From: Perilla frutescens
Lineage: Eukaryota; Streptophyta; Magnoliopsida; Lamiales; Lamiaceae
DNA length: 64,000 nt
Direction: 5' to 3'
Assembly (NCBI GenBank): GCA_026008535.1
Contig: BRKX01000002.1
Span: 1,510,501 to 1,574,500, forward strand
Part shown: piece after piece, positions 23,612 through 35,908 of the stretch
How positions within the stretch are numbered: the stretch's first letter is position 1
Layout of the letters: the number at the start of each line of letters is the position of its first letter
The notes under the pieces: generated by a model
What the model saw: the letters and a program-made list of their open reading frames with translations, nothing else
Told to the model about the DNA's origin: nothing
Databases searched by the model: none
Position numbers and translations under genes: made by a program

Positions 23612-25764
23612 CAGAGACGGACACACTATGGGCCAAAGGTGAGTACTTGCCCCTGAAATTTTTTAAAAAAGTCAAGAGTATATATGACCTTTCATATTTA
23701 TATCGAAAAAAAAAAACTTACCTGATGCAAACTAAACGAGACAAAAATCAAACCCTATTTTCTACTTCTATTGTTGCGGTCCCCCCAAATTTCTTCCTTT
23801 TCAAATTCTCAATTCATCTACTCTTGGGCCCCCTCCCCCCAAGCTAGGGTTGATTGGAGATTTAGAGATTGGAGTAGTAAGATACTAAGATTTGTCTTGA
23901 TTAAGGTGAATTTTATTGTATGTACGTAAATTATCATTTAGTTCAATATTAAATTATTTTAATTTTATATTGTGAATTGCTTGTGTTAATTTCCTTTTGA
24001 ATTTTATTTGTCAATTATCACTTGGTAGGAATGATTAGAACATAAAATAGTTTGATTGAATATTTATAATTATTGATAATATTTTTTTCTCCATTTTAGT
24101 TGATGAGTGTTGAGATGCTTCTGTGAAAGAGAAAATGGGAGTTGTGCTCCGTTATGTGAATAAGACTAGAGGTGTCATTGAACGTTTTCTTGGTCCTGTA
24201 CATGTTAGTGACACAACTGCAGCATCACCTAAGAAGGGTATTGATTCTATGTTCTCCACTTATGGCTTGAGCATTTGTAGTTTGAGAGGTCAGTGATATG
24301 ATGGCTCAAGCTATATGAGAGGTGAATTGCTTGGATTGAAAAGTTTGATACTTAAGAGGAACTCTGTTGCTTATTATGTTCATTGTTTTTCTCATCAACT
24401 TCAACTCACAATTGTTGCCGTTGCTAGAAAGCATACAAATATTAGGTCTTTTTGTAATATTGTCACACACTTATGTAATGTTGTTGGAGGTTCTTGTAAG
24501 CGCAAAGAAAATGCTTTGAGAGAAACAAATGGAGAAGATCATTGAAATGATTACAAATGATAAAATCAAAACAAGAAGATGATTGAATCAGGAAATGGCG
24601 TTGAAGTGGCTGTGAGACACTCGTTGGAGTTCTCATTATGGTACTTTCATTAACTTAATACATTTATTTTCATTTGTTACTAATGTTCTTGCGTATGTTG
24701 GAGAGAGTGGTAATGATGATATACAGAGGGCCGGGCAGACGCCATTGATTTGTTAGATATTGTGAATCGCTTTGAGTATGTATTTGTACTACACCTTATG
24801 AGACAAATCTTGGAGATCACTATGAACTTTCTCTCAAGTGCTACAAAAGAAAGATCAAGATATTGTTAATGCAATGAATCTTGTTAAGGTATTGAAAGCT
24901 CACTTGCAAGCCATGAGAGATAATGGTTGGGAAACTTTGTAAAGTGATGTTTTCCAATTTTGCAACAAACATGAGATAATTGTGATAAATATGGAAGAAG
25001 AATATGCAGCTCGAGGAAGAGTGAGACGTAGAACTAAAAAGATGGTGAATCTTCACCATTGTCAAGTTGAATTATTTTACTCGGTGATTGACATGTAATC
25101 TCAAGAATTAAATCAACATTTTGATGAGGTAAACACGTAATTACTTTTATGCATGGCATGCTTTGATCCTAGAGATTCATTTTCGGCATTTGATAGAAGA
25201 AGTGACCCCGTCTTGCAAAATTCACCCATCTGAATTTTCTAAAACTGCTTTGTATGAACTTGAAAGTCAACTTGAGAACTTTATTTTTTATGTACGTTTG
25301 GATGAAACTTCTCAGAAATATTAGGGATTGGAGGTCTTGCTCAAAATTTGGTTTCTACAAGAAAACATGTTGTTTTTCCATTGATTTATTTGTTGGTAAA
25401 ATTGTCTTTGAATAACCAGTTGCTACTGCTACAGTGGAAAGAGCTTTTTGGACAATGAATATCATCAAGAGTTCGTTATGCAATCGAATGAGAGATCAAA
25501 TGTTGAATGATTGCTTAGTATCTTACATGGACAAAAGTATATTTATGAATGTTTCCAATAAAACTATTATGCAGCAATTTCGAATAGAAGAGAAATGCTA
25601 TGTTGTAGTCGTTTTTAGTTATTATATTTTTGAATTTTGATGTGTATTTAGAATTATGACTTTATTAAAAAAAAATTAACTCTTGATTTCATTTTCACAT
25701 ATTTCATATTACTTTTTGTATTATATGTCGGGCCCCCTTAGTGAAAATTCCGCGTCCGTCACTC
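23612..25764 (+). mobile_element. degenerate hAT transposon in the promoter of P450 gene 2
   Basis: The left end CAGAGACGGAC and the inverted right end GAGTGACGGACG form short hAT-like terminal repeats. The flanking octamers are caaccatt (23604-23611) and caaccaat (25765-25772), one mismatch from a perfect 8-bp duplication. Genes 1 and 3 keep the empty site 'tatacaaccaatcaacc' at the same place. The element ends about 37 bp before the TATA-like box and 110 bp before the ATG of gene 2, separating the core promoter from its ancestral upstream DNA by over 2 kb. Confidence 0.88.
24100..25623 (+). pseudogene. hAT transposase pseudogene (TTF-zinc-finger/DUF4371 type)
   Basis: Several frames give ordered pieces of the transposase family also annotated as zinc-finger MYM-type-1-like or TTF-type proteins with hAT dimerisation. 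Pieces in order: GVVLRYVNK..VIERFLG (24134 on), YDGSSYMRGE (24297 on, just after a stop), YYVHCFSHQLQLT (24374 on), CNVVGGSCKR, IVNAMNLVK (24860 on), LHHCQVELF (25050 on) and the hAT dimerisation motif TATVERAFWTMN (25423-25460). The zinc finger and N-terminal half are missing, and stops and frameshifts are frequent. Intact proteins cut and paste DNA in the nucleus; this copy cannot. Confidence 0.85.
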
Positions 25765-25798
25765 CAACCAATCAATCAATTTCCTTGCCATAAATCCA

Positions 25799-25811
25799 CA
25801 ATATTTATATC
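25799..25811 (+). promoter_or_regulatory. TATA-like box of P450 gene 2
   Basis: The motif caatatttatatc lies about 65-75 bp before the ATG, at the same place as in gene 1. The 5' leader that follows is almost identical to that of gene 1. Only about 35 bp separates it from the hAT element. Confidence 0.5.
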
Positions 25812-25873
25812 TTGTTAATTCTATCTCTCTTCACTCTCCTTGTGTAGATTCTCAATCTCGAGCAAAAACAATC

Positions 25874-28800
25874 ATGATGATACTTCTACTACTCATAGCT
25901 CTTCTAATAATCTTGATTTTCTCTCTCCTCAAAACTCGGAAAACAAACGTCCCGCCGGGTCCTCCGCCGCTTCCGTTCATCGGAAACCTCCACCAACTAG
26001 CCACCGCCGGCGACCTCCATCTCTATTTATGGAGGCTTTCCAAACAATACGGCCCCATCATGCAAATGAAACTAGGTTCCACCCCTCTAATCATAATCTC
26101 CTCTGCAAAATTGGCAAAAGAAGTCTTGAAAACTCAAGATCTTGCATTTTGCAGCAGGCCCAAATCTCTTTCGCAGCAGAAATTATCCTACAACAACATA
26201 GACATAATATTCGGACCGTACGATCATTATTGGAGGGAACGGAGGAAAATCACATCCATTCATCTCTTCAGCCTCAAAAAGGTTCAATCTTTTCGACCCG
26301 TTCGAGAAGACGAAGTGTCTGATTTTATTACAAAGATTTCCGACCTCGCCTCCTCTCATCAAGCTGCGAATCTGAGTGAGATGAGTGTCAATCTCAGCGG
26401 CAATTTGATATGCAGAATTGCTTTCGGTAAGAAATACGATGAGCATGGATCGGAGAGGCGACGATTCGACCACCTTCTACATGAAGTTCAAACGATTGCT
26501 GTCGCCTTCTACATGTCTGATTACTTTCCTGCACTCAGTTGGGTGGATAGGCTCACTGGAATGATCAAGAAAGTCGACGCGGTGTGCGAGAAGTTGGATT
26601 TGTTCTACCAGGAGCTCATCGACGAGCACCTCGACCCGAGTAGGGTTAGAACGCTAGATGTGGAGGATGACATTCTCGATATCTTGATCAAGCTTAAGGA
26701 AGAGCACATGTCTGATCTCACATGGGATCACGTCAAAGCCTTGTTAATGGTATGTTTTGATTAATGTTCATCTTTCGATTTGTTGTTTTGGTTGTTTATT
26801 TCACTTGTTCTCAAATATTTGGTCTTATTCATGTTTCACTATTAAATACTATGCAATTTTTAGAGCATGGATGATCCAGTTCCGATTTGTGTATACCGAA
26901 CCTTAAATATTATTTTTTCTTTCATTTTTTTTCTTCAATTCTAATTTCTTTTGGTTTGATATAAATTTACATTATTATTTAGGGCTTATTCCACAAATTA
27001 GGGTTTATAGTTATTTTTTAATATTTAATTTTCATTTTTCAGTTTATATAATTGATTTTTGGGTTGATTATTCCAAACTTAGTGTATATAATTTTTAAAA
27101 TTTTTAATTTTTAGAAATATATATTATTAAAAATACCCAATTTTAATGTTGGTATACGGTTGCCACAAACAAATTGGGACTAGATGATCTCTACTCATGT
27201 AATTTTTAGAGTAGAGATCATCTAGTCAACTTGTGTGTGTCCACCGTGTGCCAACATTAAAATTGTATATTGCTAATAATGTTTTCTTATAAAAATAAAA
27301 TTTATTCTATTATAACTAATTATAATTAATATTTATTGCTAGAAATTGAAATTTTAAAAAAGCATATACCTTAAGTTTGGAAATATCAACCCCAAAAAAA
27401 CAATTATATTAAGTAAAAATAAAAATTAAATATTAAAAAATAATTATAAACCCTAATTGGGTCGAATAAACCCTAAATAATAATGTAGAATTATACTAAA
27501 CCAAAATAAATTAAAATTGAAGAAAAAAATAAAAGAAAAGGTAATAATTTTGCGGTTTGAGACACGGTTGGAACACACAAATTGAGACTAGATGATCTCA
27601 AGTGTATTAATTTTTTTATATTAGTTATTTCCTCCGTCCCAATTATGTAGTTCATATTACTATTTTGAGGTATCCCAATTATATAGTCTGATAACTATAA
27701 ATAGTATTAATTTTTCATAATAATGTCCAAATATACTCTTGTTAGTTCTTGAAAATTAAATAAGGGTAATATTGGAAGTTAAGTTTTAATATCTTATTTT
27801 AATAAATATTTTTAATTTGTGTACAAGAAGAAATTGGATTATATAATCAGGATGAATGATGTATTATAAAAGTTACAACTGATTATAATCTTAATTGACC
27901 CTAGTAAACATTTATGAACTAAATAAATATCTTGGACACATTGAGCAGCATTTAATGAATCCCAATAATAGTCCCAATGATTTTCACATGAAATAAGGCA
28001 TGTAGGGAATACTAAAATGTACAAAACGTAAATCCACGTCATAAAATAAATGAATCCCACACTTTAAATTGAACTCTAGAAATTAACTCAAGCAATTAAA
28101 ATAATTAATTCAACGTCTTTGTTTAAAAATAACGGTTCTTTAATTTGGTCAATAAATATTTTTCATTTGTAAGTGTTCATTTTTTTTTATAAATTAGGCA
28201 TTTAAATTATATATAAAAAAGACTCACTTTTCTGCATCATTTATATTCATTTAAATTAATATCATAACACTCTAAATAGTTTAGACGGTTATAAATAATC
28301 CCTTTTTTTCACAATAAGTGTAATTCTAAAACTTTAATTTTGTTTCACAATAAGTGTAATTCTACACAATCGAGGTAAAAATTTCATATTTGCCATCATT
28401 TAGTGCATTTAAAAAATCATATTTAACTCATTTAATGTATTTATATAAGGGTGTATAAGGTAATTTGATTATCTAATTAATATCTTTATTAATATGTGTG
28501 TATTTATCCAAAATGACACTTATTCATAAACGGAGAGAGTACTAATTATGAAACAATCAACCATAATAATTTATTATTCATTATATAGTGAAAATTAAAT
28601 AGTAAAAATAATTATAAACTCTACTTTAATTAATTATCCTAAAGTTTTATACTGGCTATTAACAACTTGCTCATTTTTGTAGGACATATTTATAGCTGGA
28701 GCAGATACTAGTTCCTCAGTATTTGTATGGATGATGACTGCAATAATCAAAGCACCCAATGTCATGAAAAAATTGCAAGAAGAAATCAGAAATTTGATAG

Positions 28801-29294
28801 GAGAAAAGGGAAAAGTAGATGAAGATGATTTGCCTAAACTTCCCTATTTAAAAGCAGTCATCAGCGAGGTTTTCAGATTGTACCCTGTAGCTCCACTTCT
28901 TATACCTAGAGAAACAATGGATAGATGCGTTGTAGATGGCTACGAAATTCAACCCAAAACTGTAGTTTATGTTAGCGCGTGGGCAGTCGGGAGAGATCCT
29001 GAGTACTGGGAAAATCCGAATGAGTTCGTGCCCGAAAGATTCTTAAACAGTAATATCGACATAAAAGGACAAGATTTCGGGTTGATTCCGTTTGGATCGG
29101 GTCGAAGAATATGCCCTGGAATGCTTATGGGACTTGCAATTGTGGAGCTTGGACTTGCAAACATGCTCCATAGTTTTGATTGGGAATTGCCTAATGGAAT
29201 TCTAGCAGAAAATGTGGATACAGATCCTGCGCCTGGTATAGCAGTGCAGAAGAAAAATCCCCTCGTACTTTTACCTAAGAAATATGTTGTTTAA
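25874..29294 (+). CDS. cytochrome P450, CYP71/CYP83-like (gene 2)
   Basis: Exon 1 is 25874-26749 and exon 2 is 28683-29294. The intron (26750-28682, 1933 bp) has GT and AG ends and is phase 0 at the same codon as in the paralogs. The product is 495 residues with an N-terminal anchor, PPGPP (27-31), C-helix WRERR (120-124), AGADTS (297-302), ExxR (EVFR, 354-357), PERF and FGSGRRICPG with Cys436. All catalytic motifs are intact and no stops occur. Exon 2 differs from gene 3 at about 21 of 187 aligned residues by eye, so this is the most divergent copy. The F-helix segment reads QTIAVAF where gene 1 has QKLSIAF. Its intron is enlarged by several MITEs, and a hAT element sits just upstream, so expression may differ from its sisters. 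Substrate unknown. Confidence 0.94.
27628..27861. mobile_element. Stowaway-like MITE in the gene 2 intron
   Basis: Starts tttcctccgtcccaattat after TA and ends before TA at 27862-27863; the right end is the degenerate inverse. An orthologous copy with the same edges lies in gene 3's intron at 37668-37939. Gene 1 lacks it, which groups genes 2 and 3. Confidence 0.65.
28300..28545. mobile_element. MITE unique to the gene 2 intron
   Basis: The left part 'cacaataagtgtaattcta' and the right part 'tgacacttattcataaacgg' followed by 'agagagtact' are inverse-related, Stowaway-like ends. Gene 3 at about 38395 reads straight through ('ataaataccaattatg'), giving an empty site. Confidence 0.55.
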
Positions 29295-29825
29295 TTAGCA
29301 AATCTTCATAGTTTTTCTTATTATGCATGTATTGTTTGCCGTACGTTGTTTATCACGGTTTGATTTGTGTGTTACTTTTAGTATTTCATTTGATCGGTAC
29401 ATTGTGAGTACCTTCATGATAGGGAAAAAGGTACAAATAACATGCTTAACTGTTATATGGGGAGTTGATTGTCCCCTATTTATCTATTCAGACCAAATAT
29501 TCCCTCCACATTAAAAATTAAATCGTGTACTTTTCTTTTAATGATATTAACAAACACGTACTAACACATATTTTTTCATGCATACTTATATTTTTTCACA
29601 CATTTACAAACACTTAGATTCCTAACAAATTAGCACTTGTACGCACACAAATTAAATACAAATAATTGAAAAACACAAGAAGAAAAAAAAATTATATTCT
29701 AGAATCACCAAATTGAGTCTTGATTCTCCTCATCTTTTCCCTAATAACTCTCCCACGAATGATGGTTGTCTACTGAATGAATGTATCCTGACATTTATTT
29801 AATATTCAAAGTCTCTCTTTACTTT
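29295..29825. other. 3' flank of P450 gene 2
   Basis: Non-coding, and similar to 39149-39423 plus 54067-54257 (gene 3, split by the copia insertion) and inversely to 17990-18490. It contains the empty site 'catttatttaatattcaaag' (about 29794-29813) for the MULE found at 54258-55210. Confidence 0.7.
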
Positions 29826-30745
29826 ATGTTTGATCAGGCCCGTATACAATTTTCCGTTTCAATTGTACTTTAAAGTTTGATTTTATTAGATCCTTGTATT
29901 GTTACTCTTTATTTTATTAAGTCCATGTACAATTTTCTCGTTTTAATAGATCCTTGTACTTTTATATTTAACTTCATCGGGTTCTTATTTATCAAATCTA
30001 ACATATTTAGGTTAACATTTTCGTTAAAAATGTAATACATTATCCATTTTTATTTAATTGGACTACATATCATGTCCTAATTAGAATTTTATATAATTAT
30101 TATGCCGAAGAAAATCTTATAACCTCTTAACTAAATTATGTAAAAGCAAGAAAAATCAATCAACGAGTATGCCATCAGAATTGGTTGAAAAATTCATGCT
30201 GCTACTCCTCATTATTCTGCATTTTTTTAAACTTTATTCTTTTGGTATGTTGTAAACTTGTGATTTGTATAAATTTTCAAGAATGGATTATAAAATGTTC
30301 AATATATATTGAACTTTAAGAAATTTTAATAAATAATGAGTAGTAGCGGGATTTTTTTTTAAAAGAACTCTAACATCAATTGTTGGTAAATTTTTTTGCT
30401 TTTACGTCATTTATTTCACAAAGATTTAATTGAGAGCTTATAAGTTTGCCTCTTTTTTTGGAATAACAATCATATAAAATTCCAACTAGATATGATGTGT
30501 AATTTAATTAAATAATAATTGATTACATATTATTTTTAATGAAAAATTTAACACAAGAACCTCATGAAATCAAACATAAAAGTACAAGGACCTATGATAA
30601 CAAAAAAAATGTATAGGGACCTAATAAAATAAAACGTAAAAATATAAGGAACAAATAAAATTAAACATAAAAGTTTAAGGATCTATTAAAATGAAAAATT
30701 ATTTAGGGACCTAATGAAATAAAAAGTAAAAATACAAGGACCTCA
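29826..30745. mobile_element. MULE remnant downstream of P450 gene 2
   Basis: Inverted arms of 'tccttgtac..tttattaagtcc' type (29840-30070, and inverse 30470-30745) surround an AT-rich centre. It is the counterpart of the complete element at 55242-56217, but both termini are gone. Each arm is a run of degenerate ~30-bp units. Confidence 0.6.
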
Positions 30746-31745
30746 GAATTGTGTGTCAATGGTGTCCCAAACATTAAAATTATTATTTTTATTCTATTTT
30801 TTATTTAATTTTAATTTGTTTTCTTGAGTATAATTATATATTATTATTTAGGGTTTACTTCATCCAATTAGGATTTATAAATATATTATCTTTTAGCATT
30901 TAATTTTTATTTTTTAGTTAATATAATTGATTTTTAGGATTGATTATTCTAAACTTTGGGTATATAATTTTTTAAATTTCAATTCGTAGCAATAAATATT
31001 AATTATGATTATTTAGAATATAATGAATTTTATATTTATGAAAAATATTTTTTAAAACTACGCAATTTTGATGTTGGCACACTCATGAAATACACAATTT
31101 GAACTAGAGGATCTCATCCGTGTTTTAGTGGGAACAAAATGTAAAATTAATCGTAATTTTTAGGGATGACAATTAATCAAATCTTTCGTAATATTAATTC
31201 CGATGGGATCCTCTACTGTATTTCACATTAGGTGTTCCAACTCATGTTCCACGATCGGATTTATAAGCTTAATAATAAATATTATAAAAATAAAAATTAA
31301 TTATGACGTAATTGACCTAGTCTATCTATCAGCAAATATTGAAATTTCAAAAATTATAAATATGATAATCAACCATAATATTAATTTCATTGAAAATTAA
31401 ATATTAAAAAATAAAGGTTAAACGATCAAATAAACACCCGAATTATATGATCATTCACATCTTGACGTAACTATTTTTTAATCCAAATTATATGATCATA
31501 CATACCTAAGCTGTTAAGAAAGTTCAATCGCCCCGTCAACTATTAAAAAAGGTCAAACAGACACTCGATGTTAACACCATTAGTTTTTTGTTAATAAAAA
31601 ATTGTGAAGCTCAATTAAATCACCTATATATGAGTGTCGATCGAACAAAATTGAAACCACAACCAAATAGCCTACAATACAGAGTTTCAAAACTCTTTTT
31701 AAATTTCAAAATCTCACATCGAATTGATGTCGAGATTTAAAATCT
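30746..31745. other. AT-rich duplicated flank
   Basis: The part 30746-31290 matches 56250-56799 (gene 3 side); at 31285-31290 it reads straight through the point where the Ty3 element is inserted at 56800. The part 31400-31745 resembles the block A/B/C text ('gttaacaccattagttttttg'). No gene seen. Confidence 0.6.
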
Positions 31746-32545
31746 AGGGATATATGTCAAATGGGCCACTAAACTAATTTTGGGGGCTCAATTGAGCCAC
31801 TGTAATTATTTTTATCAAATGTTACATATTTATTTTTAATAATACTTATAAAAATAAAAATAAATGATAAAAATTATTTAATTAGTAATTTAAAAATTAA
31901 AAAAATCTAAAAAATATTAAAAATAATATGAAATATTAAAAGAAATAAAAAAAATTATAATATAAAATAAATCAGAAAAAATAAAATATATAAAATATTA
32001 AAAAATCAATTTTAAATTCGTAATTCATTAGTAATTGAAAAATAAAAAAATAAAAAAATTAAAGAAAATAAAAAATCAAAAATTTAAAATAAATAAAGAG
32101 TACTAATATTGATAAGAATAATTTGAAATTTCTAATTAATTACTAATTGAAAAATAAAAATTATAAATTAATATAAAATATTGTAAAATATTAAAAAATG
32201 ATATAAAATATTAAAAAAAAAATCAGGAAAAATAAAATAAATAAAATTTAAATTTTTTTAAAAAATTTATTTGAAATTCGTATTTAAGCAAAAATTGGAA
32301 AATTAAAAACATAAAGCCGTCGCTAAAATTAAAAAAAAAACTAAATAAAAAAATTAAAAAAATATTAACCACTGATTTTTCCGTCTCTAACTTAACGTCG
32401 GAAAATCCATAGTTGGTCCGTGTTACGATAAAAAAATAAATTTTTAAAATTAAAATACGGTATGTAACGACGGATTTTTTGGTCTAAGGATAGAGAAATA
32501 CGTCGTTAAAAAAAATTTAATCTGTTGTTAATTTTTCGGAATTTA
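31746..32545. mobile_element. CACTA remnant joined to a MULE terminus
   Basis: The part 31746-31806 ('atgggccactaaac', 'ggggctcaattgagccac') resembles a terminal arm of the GGGATAAGG MULE family. The part 31807-32545 is a decayed copy of the CACTA element at 18868-19953, with the same AT-rich centre and 'cgtctctaacttaacgtcgg' motif, but no intact end. Non-coding. Confidence 0.55.
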
Positions 32546-34442
32546 AAGACAGAATATATAATTATTAGTTATTTACTTTTACAAAACTCAAAATCGTCGT
32601 TACTTATTAATTATTTAATTTTACTCAAACTCCAAAAACCATTTATTAATAATTTGTCAATATAAATTCAACTTATCCCAATCCAAATCGGTAGTTATTT
32701 GTTTGCTGGATGTTGTTTGTATGAAATTATTTGTTTAAAAATAATAATTTTCCTTTTGAAATTAATAAAATAATATTTACTTTTTCATTTTTTATAAATC
32801 TAATATTTGATCTGAAATTGATTTTATTTTAAGATTTATATTTTCCCAAATGCATAAAAAAAATTCTCTAATCAATAAATTTTAAAAATGCAATCAATTA
32901 CGTAGGATTTTCCGACTGAAAAATTAATCAAATGTTATATTTGCAAAGTTTTTGAAAAAATGAATATTATTTTCCTAATTTTGGAAAAGTGAGTTATTTT
33001 TTAAAAAGAATCTAAAATGTAGGTATCAAAATTCGATTTACTCTCTTTAGTTGCAAAATGGTTTATTGTAAATTGTCCTGATTTTATAGTTATCTTTTTA
33101 GAAAATAAATATACCAAATAAAAATTCCTTTCAATTAAAAAAAATAAACCAAAGTAATTTAAACTTAATAATAACTTTTGGTATTTAATTAAAGTGTGAA
33201 AGGACAGGTGAATATATTTAATGGAAATTATAAGATGTAGAATAATAGGGTTTATTCCACCCAATTAAAGTTTATAATTATTTTTCAATATTTAATTTCA
33301 TTTTTAGTTAATATAATTGGTTTTTGGGACTGATTATTCCAAATTTAATATATGCTCCCTTCGTCCCAATAGCAAGGTCCCCTATCCAATATGGAAAGAA
33401 TTAGGGAGTGGACTTTACTCCTCCTTCATGAAATGGACTTTACTCACTAATTTTATCCAATAATCTACTCCTCCTTAATCTTCATGCGCTATTGGGACGG
33501 AGGGAGTATAATTTTTTAAAATTTCAATTTTTAGCAATAAATATTAATTATGATTGGTTATAACATAATAAATTTTATTTTTACAAAAAATTATTAACAA
33601 TATATAATTTTAATGTTAGTACACGGATGGCACACAAAATTAGAACTAGATGATCTCTACTCCCAACGAAGACCCATCTACATACTCAAAATGAGTTTTT
33701 TGCTGCTTTCTCCCTCCCACAAACATATGTATTGATGTATTATATCCTACATAATAAAATTGTTAAAAGTATAATTTAGTTTTAACCGAGATTATTTCAA
33801 TTTCATATCCGGATATTTTAAATTCAATTTTTTGATTTGATTATCAAATTGTTAGAATATGGTTGGAGCTTCGTAAGTGGTTCATATCAAATTGACTTGC
33901 CCTATTTCTTTGCAAAGAACTCCTGTGATTGTGATTGTACATACCTAAAATCACCTAAACTCATTTAAGATGCTCAAGAAGAGTTTGTTTTACTTTTTTC
34001 TTCTTCTTTTATTTATTTATTTATTTATTTATTTATTTTAGATATACGACAGGAACAGATCCCCTGTGTTCAACCGTGATATATTCCGTGTGCCATAATT
34101 AATTTTTTTAATTTATTTTTAATACATCCTATTTGGACAAGGATGAAACCTAAATGAAAATTTTATATTAAATTAAATTATAATAAATAAAAAAAATCAA
34201 CGTTTAAAAAATGTCAGAGATGTGATCACATGGAATTTTCTATTACACCTTCCGTGTTACACTTTCAAAAAATACTAGTTTTTCTTGCATTTTTTTTATT
34301 AAATTATATTTTTCTGTGATTTAATTTAATTTTATGATTGTTTTTAGGGTTATCCAATCTAATTAGAGTTTATAATTATTTTTTAATATTTAATTTTTGA
34401 TTTTCAATTAATAATTCATAACTATGGCTGATTTTTCAAAAT
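32546..34442. other. duplicated AT-rich 5' flank of P450 gene 3
   Basis: Collinear with 20000-20478 plus 21596-23060 (gene 2 side) and inverse to 10400-12870 (gene 1 side). It holds a Stowaway MITE (33353-33508) and a short (TTTA)n run near 34011-34038. No gene seen. Confidence 0.65.
33353..33508. mobile_element. Stowaway MITE
   Basis: The terminal inverted repeats tgctcccttcgtcccaatag and, inverted, tactccctccgtcccaatag are the plant Stowaway signature. It is bordered by TA on both sides. The gene 2 block lacks it at the matching place (about 22150), so it is a recent insertion. Confidence 0.85.
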
Positions 34443-34451
34443 TATATTTTA

Positions 34452-35727
34452 GGGATAAGGACTAAATAGATCACTGAACTTATTTAAGGGGCTCAATTGA
34501 ATTGAGCCACCGCCGTTTTTAAAATCGGGTCAATTGAGCCACTGCGTGACGGAGCCCTAACGGCCTCCGTTAAGTGGGCATAAAACGACGCCGTTTTGCC
34601 TATTTTTTTACCCAACCCACCCCTAACCCCCCAACCCTAGCCATTGTTTCAATTTTTTTCTTGGCGTCATCTCCAGCTATTATGGCGGCGGTTGCACCGC
34701 CTGCCCAGATTCCAGCGACTGTTCTTTTCCGTCATCCCCTAGTTCAATTACCATCGCCGCCGTCTCCTTGGCTGTACTTCCGGCCGGATCTGCAATTCTT
34801 GTAACTCCTCTACCGGTTGACACTTCCTTAAGTGATGAACAAACTTCCCCATTATTACAGCTCCTACAACACCCAACTCCCTACCTCCGTCTACACACAA
34901 CCTTTCCGATTCATCCACAACAACCAAATTCAAATAAAAAAGCCAAACAAAATCCAAAAACCGAAAAAATACTTCAAAATCCAATCTGAATTTGTCCAAA
35001 AATTTTCAGACAGGAAGGGTTGAGGGGGGGAGATTCAATTGCAGGGCCAAGAGAAAGGTGAAGGGGGCTTGCCAGAGGTATCATGGAGCGGTGAGAGATG
35101 ACTGGAAGAGGTCCTGCAAGTCGCAGGGATGGCCGACGGAGGGAGAGCTATTGCAAGTATATGGCAGAGGCTTTGAGTACGGGGAAGGGAAGATTCCGGT
35201 GAAATAGAGGTCCCCGGAGGTTGAGTACATGGTAGAGGCCTCACCAGCGCCGGAATTGAAAGACGGGTTGTTTCCGTCGACTGGTTTGGTAGCAGGGGCG
35301 AGAGATCGGGTGAGGGAGATGGGTATTTAGTTTTGGGTTAAACCGGATCAGGCGAGAGGAGAAATGAAAATCACCGGCGACTGGTCTGTGGTGGAGATGC
35401 CGGAGATCTGGGCAAGGGCAATCGAAGTTGGGTTTGCAGCATCACAGGTTGAAGACAGATAAACTCATCATGTTTTTTGGTTGAGGGATTCAAGTAAAGG
35501 AGAGGGTTGAAACAGGTCGGGTATCAATTTGGATGAGTGGGTCGGGTAAAAAAAGAAGCAAAATGATGTCGTTTTATGTCTACTTAACAGAGCCAATTAG
35601 GGCTCCGTCACTCGGTGGCTCAATTGAGCCGATTTCAACAACGCGGTGGCCCAATTGAACCCAAAAAAGTTGTAGTGGGCCAATTGAGCCCCCAAATAAG
35701 TTCAGTGGCCTATTTGGTCCTTATCCC
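34452..35727. mobile_element. Pack-MULE candidate: long inverted repeats around GC-rich DNA
   Basis: The ends GGGATAAGGACTAAATAG and, inverted, GGGATAAGGACCAAATAGG begin inverted repeats of about 170 bp that include 'gtgacggagccctaa' and 'cataaaacgac'. The 9-bp duplication tatatttta flanks it (34443-34451 and 35728-35736). The interior (about 34625-35535) is much more GC-rich than all DNA around it and contains short open frames on both strands, such as 34574-34804 (Ala/Pro-rich). No transposase domain was seen. Captured gene fragments are the usual cause of such interiors in plant MULEs, but I could not name the source gene. Confidence 0.75.
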
Positions 35728-35908
35728 TATATTTTATAACTTTTCAATTCAATTTTTTTTATAAACGTTGACTATGATTATTTATATTATAATTAATTTT
35801 TATTTTGTAATAAATATTATTAAAATCATAAATTTGATAATGAAACATGGAGTGAAACACGAAAAAATATAACTGGAAATTTCAACCCAGATGTGATGTG
35901 ATATACAA

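Larger units (their letters stand above)
26750..28682 (+). other. intron of P450 gene 2, filled with MITEs
   Basis: The segment 26870-27620 is a cluster of AT-rich repeats. At 27165-27255 two inverted ends meet, with 'gactagatgatctctact' and 'agtagagatcatctagtc' almost back to back, implying one MITE inside another. A Stowaway-like MITE (27628-27861) is shared with gene 3. A further MITE (about 28300-28545) is unique here. The last ~450 bp resemble the gene 1 and gene 3 introns. Confidence 0.7.

Noticed and set aside
27839..28060. 73-codon minus ORF in the gene 2 intron
   Set aside because: It lies in MITE and intron sequence and is not preserved in the other two introns.
34574..34804. 76-codon Ala/Pro-rich ORF
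   Set aside because: It begins inside the MULE inverted repeat and its N-terminus is transposon sequence. It may reflect captured exon material but is not supported as a gene.
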